Shown here: piece by piece, positions 1 to 5,211 of the stretch
Layout of the letters: every line of letters starts with the position of its first letter
Numbering within the stretch: the first letter of the stretch is position 1
From: Gemmataceae bacterium
GTDB lineage: Bacteria > Planctomycetota > Planctomycetia > Gemmatales > Gemmataceae
DNA: 6,716 bases
Assembly: GCA_020847555.1 (NCBI GenBank)
Contig: JADLBT010000015.1
Location: 1 to 6,716 of the forward strand
Direction of reading: 5' to 3'
Notes under the pieces: generated by a model
What the model was told of the DNA's origin: nothing
The model's input: the letters and a program-made list of their open reading frames with translations, nothing else
Database searches by the model: none
Translations under genes and position numbers: made by a program

Positions 1-2
1 TC

Positions 3-584
3 GGCATGGCCCTCGCCCACGCCGTCAATGCCGACAACCCGAGGGCGCCGAAGCGCGACCTCGCCAAGGACGAGACGGTCACGCGGGGGTTCCTCGCCCT
101 CGGCGCCGTCATCGGCGAGCCGACCGGGGACGCCGCCCGGGTGCCGAAGCTCGACAAGCCCGGAAAAGTCTACTACCTTCTCTGGACGCTTGAGCGCATG
201 GCGGTCGTGTACGGCCTCAAGACAATCGGAGGCAAGGATTGGTATCGTTGGGGCGCGGAAATCTTGCTGGCGCACCAGGGGGGCGACGGAAGTTGGTCGG
301 GAGGGGAGTACACAAAGACCGCTCCTGAAGCTGACACCTGCTTCGCACTGCTTTTCCTGAAGCGGTCGAACGTCGCGCCGGATCTGTCGGAGCGCCTCAA
401 GGAGCGGACGAAGGATCCGGGCAAGGCGCCGCCGCGCCTGCTCGAGATGATTGAGAAGGAGTTCGCCCCCACCCCCGGGCGCCCTGGCCGAAAGCCCCGC
501 CAGGGCTCGACGGCGCCGGCGTACCGGCCCGTCCCCCTGGTCCAGCACTCGGCCCTCACAGCGCGCTCTCCGCGCCGCGGATAG
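3..584 (+). CDS. Prenyltransferase/squalene-cyclase-repeat protein, C-terminal part (5' end outside window)
   Basis: The frame is open to the left edge, so this is the C-terminal portion of a longer protein; the ATG at position 6 is probably internal. Counting from that Met, residues 55-130 carry the recognisable part: a hydrophobic helix with YYLLWTLERMAVVYG, then WYRWGAEILLAHQGGDGSW, which is the QxxDGSW-type signature of the prenyltransferase/squalene-oxidase repeat (alpha-alpha barrel), then the helix PEADTCFALLFLKRSN. Planctomycete genomes encode many proteins of unknown role that end with such repeats; they are not proven terpene cyclases and no cyclase catalytic DXDD motif is visible in this fragment. 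After about residue 150 the sequence becomes Pro/Arg/Gly-rich and low in complexity, ending at a TAG, so the last 40 residues may be a disordered tail or read-through after an ancient frameshift. Substrate and location are unknown. Confidence 0.75.
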   Translation, partial: GMALAHAVNADNPRAPKRDLAKDETVTRGFLALGAVIGEPTGDAARVPKLDKPGKVYYLLWTLERMAVVYGLKTIGGKDWYRWGAEILLAHQGGDGSWSGGEYTKTAPEADTCFALLFLKRSNVAPDLSERLKERTKDPGKAPPRLLEMIEKEFAPTPGRPGRKPRQGSTAPAYRPVPLVQHSALTARSPRRG

Positions 585-600
585 GGTCGAGGTGCAGGGA

Positions 601-652
601 ACTGGCGTCGTCCGACCAGTCCAGAGCGCCAGTGACGGGTTGGTCGGACGGC
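601..652 (+). repeat. Interleaved inverted repeats upstream of the DinB gene
   Basis: Two perfect inverted repeats interlock. ACTGGCG (601-607) matches CGCCAGT (627-633), and CGTCCGACCA (609-618) matches TGGTCGGACG (641-650). The second left arm lies in the loop of the first stem, so as RNA the two could form an H-type pseudoknot. It ends 50 nt before the ribosome binding site of the DinB gene. Its role is unknown; a transcript-end structure for the upstream gene or a 5' leader element are both possible. Confidence 0.45.
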
Positions 653-709
653 CGCGGCAAGGCGCCGAGGCGCCACCGTGGCAAGCCTGTCTTTCCATCC
701 GGAGGAACC

Positions 710-1204
710 ATGAACGGTAAGGAAGCGATTCGGACCGCGTTGACCGAGACGCGGAATCTGCTGGGCTGGTACGTTTCGGACCTCTCCGACGCGGACCTGC
801 TGGTGCGGCCGTGCGCCGGGGCCAACCACGCCGCGTGGCAACTCGGCCACCTGATCGACGCGGAGGGCGACCTCCTCCGGTCGATGCTCCCGGGCGCCGC
901 CTATCCCGCCCTCCCGGCCGGCTTCGCCGAGCGGCACGGTGCGGACAAAGCCGCCAGCGACTCGACGGAGGGTTACCTCACCAGGGCCGAATACCTCGAT
1001 CTGTTCGCGCGCGCCCGCAGCGCTACCCTGGACGCCCTCGACAAGCTCACAGACGCGGACCTGGACAGGCCGAACCAGGGCCGCATGGCGAAACTCGCGC
1101 CGACGCTCGGGGCGCTCCTGCTCCTCGCGTCCAACCACGTCCTGATGCACGCCGGCCAGTTCAGCGTGATTCGCCGCAAGCTCGGCAAGCCGGTCCTGTT
1201 CTGA
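710..1204 (+). CDS. DinB/YfiT-family four-helix-bundle protein
   Basis: A 164-residue protein, the usual size for the DinB superfamily, whose members fold as a four-helix bundle around a divalent metal held by three histidines. All three ligands are visible: H47 in WQLGHLIDAE on the second helix, and H143 and H147 forming the HxxxH motif in SNHVLMHAGQ near the C terminus. The C-terminal phrase FSVIRRKLGKP is also typical. The ATG at 710 is chosen because GGAGG at 701-705 sits four bases upstream; a longer in-frame reading from 632 has no such site. The protein is cytoplasmic, with no signal peptide. Some relatives are thiol-dependent S-transferases (bacillithiol, mycothiol) and others are DNA-damage-induced, but most have no known reaction, and nothing here fixes the substrate. 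It appears to be a stand-alone gene flanked by inverted repeats. Confidence 0.9.
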   Translation: MNGKEAIRTALTETRNLLGWYVSDLSDADLLVRPCAGANHAAWQLGHLIDAEGDLLRSMLPGAAYPALPAGFAERHGADKAASDSTEGYLTRAEYLDLFARARSATLDALDKLTDADLDRPNQGRMAKLAPTLGALLLLASNHVLMHAGQFSVIRRKLGKPVLF

Positions 1205-1234
1205 CTCTCGACGAGGTGGCACCTGCATCTTCCC

Positions 1235-1290
1235 AGGAGGCGGACGCCCGACCAGCGGCAGCGCCGATACAGGTCGGGCGCCCGCCTCCT
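1235..1290 (+). repeat. Long inverted repeat between DinB and aminotransferase genes
   Basis: Arms of 19 bp at 1235-1253 (AGGAGGCGGACGCCCGACC) and 1272-1290 are complementary except for one A-C mismatch (1244 against 1281), with an 18-nt loop. The structure begins 31 bases after the DinB stop codon, so it may end or stabilise that transcript. No T-run follows directly; the nearest one is at 1334-1338, so it is not a textbook intrinsic terminator. It could also be a copy of a dispersed palindromic element. Confidence 0.55.
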
Positions 1291-1318
1291 CCGGCGGTGC
1301 TGGCCCGATGAAATCCCG

Positions 1319-1347
1319 CTGATCCCCCTCGGCTTTTTGTGTATGCT
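1319..1347 (+). promoter_or_regulatory. Weak promoter candidate for the aminotransferase gene
   Basis: TATGCT at 1342-1347 (extended TATGCTAA) resembles a -10 box. The hexamer 17 bp upstream, CTGATC at 1319-1324, matches TTGACA poorly. The T-run at 1334-1338 lies in the spacer. Support comes mainly from position, after the DinB-side hairpin and about 90 bases before the GTG start, and from resemblance to the stronger promoter at 3692-3719. Confidence 0.35.
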
Positions 1348-1424
1348 AACCCCCTGAGCCCTGCGCGAACCCGTGCCTGCCGCGACCCGCTCCCCTGGGC
1401 CGGAGTGCCGTCAACCTGTGCTGC

Positions 1425-1431
1425 AGAAGGA
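1425..1431 (+). promoter_or_regulatory. Ribosome binding site that decides the GTG start at 1439
   Basis: AGAAGGA lies seven bases upstream of GTG 1439. Neither the earlier GTG at 1373 nor the ATG at 1460 has a comparable site, and the 22 extra residues from 1373 look non-native (rich in Arg/Pro/Gln, no family match). Confidence 0.6.
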
Positions 1432-1438
1432 TGCCGCC

Positions 1439-2629
1439 GTGAAGATCCCGATCTCGACAATGGCCTCTTCCGTCCAGCCGTCCGCCACTCTGGCCGCGGG
1501 CGCCCGCGCCCGCCAGCTCAGGGCCGAGGGGATCCATGTGTATGACTTCAGCCTCGGCGAGCCCGACTTCAACACCCCCGAGCACATCTGCCGCGCCGCC
1601 GCCAAGGCCGTGCAGGACGGCCACACCCGCTACACCCCGGCGTCCGGCGTCATCGAACTGCGAGGGGCCGTCGCCCGCTTCTACCAGAAGACCTACGGCC
1701 TGCAGGTCAGCCAGGACCAGGTCATCATCTCCAACGGCGCCAAGCATTCGATTCACAACGTCCTGGCGGCGATCCTCAACCCCGGCGACGATGTCGTGAT
1801 CCCGGCCCCCTACGGGGTGAGCTACAGCGACCTCGTGCAGATGACCGGGGCGACGTACACCCTCGTTCCGACCACCCTCGAAAGCGGGTTCAAGATGACG
1901 CCCGACCAGCTGCGCCGGGCCATCACCTCGCGCACCCGGTTGCTGATGCTCAACTCGCCCAGCAACCCGACCGGCAGCGTCTACACCCGCCAGGAACTCG
2001 AGGCGCTCGCCGACGTCCTGCTCGACACCGACGTGACCGTCCTCAGCGACGAGATCTACGAGAAACTGGTCTACGGGGACGCCCGGGCCACCTGTTTCGC
2101 CACTCTGCGCCCGGGGCTGGCGGAGCGGACCGTCACGGTGAGCGGGGTGAGCAAGACCTATGCCATGACCGGCTGGCGGATCGGCTGGGCGGTCGGCCCG
2201 GCGCACCTGGTCAAGGCGATGAGCAACGTCCAGAGCCAGGAGACGGGCAACCCGCCCAGCGTCAGCCAGTACGCTGCCGTCGCCGCGCTGGAAGGCGACC
2301 AGGAGTGTGTCGAGAAGATGCGCCGCGAGTTCGAGGCCCGCGCCACGCTGGTCCGCCAACGCCTCTGCGCCATGCCCGGGCTGCGGTGCCCGGTCGCCGC
2401 CGGCGCGTTTTACGCCTTCTTCGACGTGTCGAGCCACTTCGGCCGCACTCTCGGCGGTCGGCCGGTCGCGGACTCGACCGGGTTCTGCGCCGCCGCCCTG
2501 GACGCCGCCCACGTCAACCTCGTGCCGGGGTCGGCGTTCGGCGCCGAGGGGTATGTCCGGCTCTCCTTCGCCGCCAGCCGCGAGCAGTTGAACGGAGGGC
2601 TGGACCGGCTAGAACAGTTGCTGAAGTAG
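1439..2629 (+). CDS. Class I/II PLP-dependent aminotransferase (aspartate aminotransferase type)
   Basis: From the GTG start the protein has 396 residues, the normal length for a fold-type I aminotransferase. Visible motifs, numbered from that start: SLGEPDF at 38-44, NGAKH at 99-103 (cofactor phosphate region), SNPTG at 175-179 with the Asn that contacts PLP, SDEIYEKLVY with D204 (pyridine nitrogen) and Y207, SKTYAMTGWRIG with K239 as the Schiff-base lysine, and YVRLSF with R374, which binds the substrate alpha-carboxylate. The protein is cytosolic. Family members transfer amino groups between aspartate (or other amino acids) and 2-oxoglutarate. The family is aspartate aminotransferase subgroup I-gamma, but substrate choice cannot be read from sequence. 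One oddity is PYGVSY at 124-129, where relatives have PYWVSY; the Trp that stacks on the cofactor is replaced by Gly126. The gene may be co-transcribed with the dehydrogenase gene that starts 93 bases downstream. Confidence 0.93.
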   Translation: MKIPISTMASSVQPSATLAAGARARQLRAEGIHVYDFSLGEPDFNTPEHICRAAAKAVQDGHTRYTPASGVIELRGAVARFYQKTYGLQVSQDQVIISNGAKHSIHNVLAAILNPGDDVVIPAPYGVSYSDLVQMTGATYTLVPTTLESGFKMTPDQLRRAITSRTRLLMLNSPSNPTGSVYTRQELEALADVLLDTDVTVLSDEIYEKLVYGDARATCFATLRPGLAERTVTVSGVSKTYAMTGWRIGWAVGPAHLVKAMSNVQSQETGNPPSVSQYAAVAALEGDQECVEKMRREFEARATLVRQRLCAMPGLRCPVAAGAFYAFFDVSSHFGRTLGGRPVADSTGFCAAALDAAHVNLVPGSAFGAEGYVRLSFAASREQLNGGLDRLEQLLK

Positions 2630-2630
2630 T

Positions 2631-2712
2631 GGTCGGCGGTCGGCGGTCGGCGGTCAGCAAGTGCAGAACAGACGGGCGCGATACGGCGCCGACCGCTGAC
2701 CGCCGACCGCCG
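2631..2712 (+). repeat. Inverted array of a 7-bp unit (GGTCGGC) between two genes
   Basis: Four tandem heptamers, GGTCGGC three times and then GGTCAGC, run from 2631 to 2658. Their complements GCCGACC, GCTGACC, GCCGACC run from 2688 to 2708. The perfect stem is 18 bp, 2641-2658 with 2695-2712, around a 36-nt loop. It starts right after the aminotransferase stop and its right arm touches the Shine-Dalgarno sequence of the next gene (GGGAGG, 2712-2717). It may act as an mRNA stability or attenuation element, or be an inserted dispersed repeat. No T-run follows. Confidence 0.7.
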
Positions 2713-2722
2713 GGAGGGTGCC

Positions 2723-3679
2723 ATGCCCGTGCTCCTGCTATCCGAAGACGACGTGCGCCAGTTCCTGACCGTGGAGATGGCGCTCGAGGCGGTCGAGGCG
2801 GGGCTGCGCAAGCTCGCCCTGGACGAGGCGGTCAACATCCCGCGCTCGCGCGCCCAGACCGATCACGCCATGCTCCACGTCCTGTCGGCCGCCGCCAAGA
2901 CGCTCGGCGTGCTCGGCTTCAAGGCGTACACCACCAGCCGCAAGGGCACCCACTTTCACATCACCCTTTACGACGGCAAGACCGGCGCCCCCCTCGCCCT
3001 CATCCAGGCCGATTATCTCGGGCAGGTCCGCACCGGGGCCGCCACCGGGGTGGCGACGCAGTACATGGCCCGCCCGGACTCGGCCGAGGTTGGGCTGTTC
3101 GGGTCGGGCAAGCAGGCACGCACCAAGATCCTTGCCGTCTGCAAGGTCCGCAAGATCCGCCGCATCCAGGTTTACTCCCCCAACGAGGCGAACCGGCGCC
3201 GGTTCGCCCAGGAGATGGCCCCGCTGTGCGGGTGCGACATCGAGCCTGTCCCGCGTCCCGAGATGGCCGCCCAGGACAAGGACATCGTCATCACCGCCAC
3301 CACCAGCCGCGAGCCGGTTCTCAACGGCAACTGGATCGCCGAGGGCACCCATCTCAACGTCATCGGCTCCAACTTCCTCGGCAAGGCCGAGGTCGATACC
3401 GTCACCGTGCGCCGGTGCGAGTCGATCGTCGTCGATAGCAAGGACCAGGCCCGGCTGGAGGCTGGCGACTTCGTCCAGGCACTCGAGGACGGGTCGATCC
3501 ACTGGGCCGACGTTCACGAACTCGGCCAGGTCATCGTCGGCCGCTACACCGGCCGCGCCCACCCGCAGGACGTCACCCTGTTCAAGTCCCTGGGCATCGG
3601 CATTGAAGACATCGCCGTTGCGGCCCGGGTTTACCAGGCGGCTCTTGCCGCTGGCGCCGGCCGCGTCCTCGAATGGTAG
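2723..3679 (+). CDS. Ornithine cyclodeaminase/mu-crystallin family NAD(P)-dependent enzyme
   Basis: A 318-residue protein, full length for this family, which includes ornithine cyclodeaminase, archaeal-type alanine dehydrogenase, ketimine reductase and opine-type synthases. The substrate domain carries IPRSR (R41), GFKAYT (K67) and the signature QVRTGAATGVAT (R103), which position carboxylate and amino groups. The Rossmann glycine motif is GLFGSGKQA at 124-132. EGTHLNVIGSN at 207-217 and GIGIEDIAVAARVY at 291-304 are family hallmarks. N217 stands where ornithine cyclodeaminase, as I recall it, has its catalytic Asp, so an alanine-dehydrogenase or imine-reductase type reaction is more likely than ornithine cyclisation; this is inference. 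The ATG at 2723 is supported by GGGAGG at 2712-2717. The protein is cytosolic. Its neighbour is an aminotransferase, which suggests shared amino-acid turnover. Which amino acid is used cannot be told. Confidence 0.92.
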   Translation: MPVLLLSEDDVRQFLTVEMALEAVEAGLRKLALDEAVNIPRSRAQTDHAMLHVLSAAAKTLGVLGFKAYTTSRKGTHFHITLYDGKTGAPLALIQADYLGQVRTGAATGVATQYMARPDSAEVGLFGSGKQARTKILAVCKVRKIRRIQVYSPNEANRRRFAQEMAPLCGCDIEPVPRPEMAAQDKDIVITATTSREPVLNGNWIAEGTHLNVIGSNFLGKAEVDTVTVRRCESIVVDSKDQARLEAGDFVQALEDGSIHWADVHELGQVIVGRYTGRAHPQDVTLFKSLGIGIEDIAVAARVYQAALAAGAGRVLEW

Positions 3680-3691
3680 CCAGTTTCTCCG

Positions 3692-3719
3692 TTGAACCGG
3701 GTTCCGGGCGGGTTATACT
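3692..3719 (+). promoter_or_regulatory. Sigma70-like promoter upstream of the trypsin/PDZ genes
   Basis: TTGAAC (3692-3697) and TATACT (3714-3719, five of six matches to TATAAT) are separated by 16 bp, close to the ideal spacing. It begins 13 bases after the dehydrogenase stop codon. Transcription from here would give a leader of about 260 nt before the protease ATG at 3987. Confidence 0.6.
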
Positions 3720-3973
3720 AAATTGGTTAGGCCGCCCCTCCGCGTTCGTCTGCCCTCACACAGCGCGGGCTCGCCCGACGGCCTGATTTACCGTCCGGTT
3801 GATTCTGTCCGGTTCTATCTCCCCTCCCCCACGAGGGAGGAGGGGAGGAAGGCAAATCGGACATCCTTTCCCGGACCATGCATGAGACAACGCGATACCT
3901 CCCTCCACCGGACCGGGTTTAAACCTCTGCCGGAACCACCACCCCGGCGACCCGTGTTCTCTGTTCGTCATCT

Positions 3974-3977
3974 GAGG
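3974..3977 (+). promoter_or_regulatory. Ribosome binding site that sets the ATG at 3987
   Basis: GAGG, within TGAGGAA, lies nine bases before ATG 3987. The next in-frame candidate, GTG at 3981, is only three bases away from it, and upstream candidates would bury the signal peptide behind about 90 residues. Confidence 0.5.
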
Positions 3978-3986
3978 AACGTGCAG

Positions 3987-5042
3987 ATGTTGCCGAGCAA
4001 CCGTCTTTTTCCGTCGAGGCTGGGCACCCTGTTCGTGGCGCTCTGGCTGGTCGGTCCCCTGGCATTGTATGCGGCTGGTGATACCTCCCAGGCTCCCGAA
4101 CCGAAGGAGCGCGACCTGCAGCCGCTGCCGCCGGTCTTCGACAAGGCCGTTCCGGAGTCGGTCGCGGATCTCAGGGCGATCGAGAGCCACGTCAAACAGG
4201 TTCTCGCCCGGGTCACGCCCGCAGTCGTCAACGTCCGCATCGGCCAGGGGCAGGGCAGCGGGGTGATCGTCAGCGCGGACGGGTACGTCCTGACCGCCGG
4301 CCACGTCTCCGGTCAGCCGGGCAAGGACGCCACCATCACCATGCCCGACGGGCGCAAACTCAAGGGCAAGACGCTCGGCGCCAACCGCGGTATCGACAGC
4401 GGGATGGTCAAGATCACCGTCGAGGGCCGGTTCCCGTTCGTGGACCTGGGCAAGTCGAGTGAGGTCAAGAAGGGCGCGTGGTGCATCGCGATCGGCCACC
4501 CCGGCGGGTACAGGACCGGCCGCAGTCCGGTCGTCCGCGTTGGCCGCATCCTCGACCTGGGCAAGTCGGCGATTCGGACCGACTGCACGCTCGTCGGCGG
4601 CGACTCGGGCGGCCCGCTGTTCGACATGCACGGTCGCGTGATCGGCATCCACAGCCGCATCGGCGGGCCGATCACGGCGAACGTTCACGTCCCCGTCGAT
4701 ACATACCGCGACACCTGGGACCGGCTCGCCAAGGGTGAGTCGTGGGGCGGCTCGCTGTTCGGCCAGCCGACCCGGCGGAACACCCCGTACCTCGGCGTCG
4801 AGGGGGATCTCGACAGCGACGAGTGCAAGATCACCAGGGTGATGGCCGGTTCGCCCGCGGAGAAGGCCGGAGTAAGGGTGGGCGACGTGGTACTCCGCTG
4901 CGCCGGCCGGCGGATCGGCGCGTTCGACGACCTCCGCAACCTGGTGCAGAGCCGTCGGCCGAACGAGGAACTCGCCCTGGAGGTGCGCCGCGGCGACCAG
5001 ACCGTCAATCTGAAAATCGTCATCGGCAAGCGACCCGGCTAG
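3987..5042 (+). CDS. Secreted trypsin-like serine protease with C-terminal PDZ domain (HtrA/S1C type)
   Basis: A 351-residue protein. Residues 1 to about 30 form a signal peptide: basic start, then a hydrophobic stretch (LGTLFVALWLVGPLALYAA). The mature protein should act in the periplasm or cell envelope. A trypsin-fold domain follows, with the full catalytic triad: H106 in VLTAGHVSG, D137 in NRGIDSGMVKI, and S207 in GGDSGGPLF, where GDSGG also builds the oxyanion hole. The PDZ domain spans about 267-349, starting with the carboxylate-binding loop YLGV (268-271) and including AGSPAEKAGVRVGDVVL; PDZ domains of this family bind exposed C termini. HtrA-type proteins degrade or refold damaged envelope proteins. 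Overall length and a single PDZ domain resemble DegS-like layouts more than DegP, but the sequence is planctomycete in style. The gene is preceded by its own promoter and followed 169 bases later by a related, catalytically dead protein. Confidence 0.9.
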   Translation: MLPSNRLFPSRLGTLFVALWLVGPLALYAAGDTSQAPEPKERDLQPLPPVFDKAVPESVADLRAIESHVKQVLARVTPAVVNVRIGQGQGSGVIVSADGYVLTAGHVSGQPGKDATITMPDGRKLKGKTLGANRGIDSGMVKITVEGRFPFVDLGKSSEVKKGAWCIAIGHPGGYRTGRSPVVRVGRILDLGKSAIRTDCTLVGGDSGGPLFDMHGRVIGIHSRIGGPITANVHVPVDTYRDTWDRLAKGESWGGSLFGQPTRRNTPYLGVEGDLDSDECKITRVMAGSPAEKAGVRVGDVVLRCAGRRIGAFDDLRNLVQSRRPNEELALEVRRGDQTVNLKIVIGKRPG

Positions 5043-5063
5043 GAGGTAGCGGACCAAACTCCT

Positions 5064-5096
5064 GTCCGAGCCCGTCGTGTCAGCGCGGGCTCGGAC
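5064..5096 (+). repeat. Hairpin between the two trypsin-fold genes
   Basis: A perfect 11-bp inverted repeat, GTCCGAGCCCG (5064-5074) with CGGGCTCGGAC (5086-5096), around an 11-nt loop. It starts 21 bases after the protease stop codon. There is no T-run after it, so it is a weak terminator candidate; partial termination or mRNA end protection would set different levels of the two proteins. Part of the right side (CAGCGCGGGCTCG, 5081-5093) is repeated exactly at 3761-3773. Confidence 0.55.
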
Positions 5097-5211
5097 CGAA
5101 TGGTCGCCACGGCGTTTTGTCCATAGCTCCAAGCTCATCCGCAGAACCTCGGGCCGCGGTCCGGGGTCTTGAAATCAATCCCGATCCTCCCCTCCCCGGA
5201 GCATCCTGGTC

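Larger units (their letters stand above)
3680..3986 (+). other. Gene-free leader region of the protease genes
   Basis: About 300 bases without a supported gene. It contains the promoter at 3692-3719, a 13-mer at 3761-3773 that recurs at 5081-5093, a direct repeat GTCCGGTT at 3793-3800 and 3807-3814, and a pyrimidine-then-purine hairpin (CTCCCCTCC 3819-3827 with GGAGGGGAG 3839-3847). The frame of the downstream protease happens to be open from 3723 onward, but this part encodes Arg/Pro/Ser-rich sequence with no family resemblance and precedes a clear signal peptide, so I treat it as untranslated. Confidence 0.55.

Noticed and set aside
1373..1438. Longer aminotransferase start at GTG 1373
   Set aside because: No ribosome binding site, and the added 22 residues do not look like the family; GTG 1439 has AGAAGGA at good spacing.
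1346..2512. Minus-strand reading frame (388 codons) opposite the aminotransferase
   Set aside because: Composition-driven shadow of a gene with clear PLP motifs on the + strand.
2631..2712. CRISPR-like array
   Set aside because: The 7-bp units are contiguous without spacers and are arranged as an inverted repeat.
2305..3438. Plus-strand 377-codon frame bridging the aminotransferase and dehydrogenase genes
   Set aside because: Arg/Pro/Gly-rich out-of-frame reading that runs through the intergenic heptamer repeats; no recognisable domain.
3723..3986. N-terminal extension of the serine protease from a TTG at 3723
   Set aside because: The extra 88 residues are Arg/Pro/Ser-rich without family resemblance and would place the signal peptide internally; the ATG at 3987 has its own ribosome binding site.
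3756..5138. Long minus-strand reading frame (460 codons) across the protease gene
   Set aside because: A shadow of GC-rich codon bias: low-complexity Ala/Asp/Arg/Val composition, no motifs, opposite to a gene with an intact catalytic triad.
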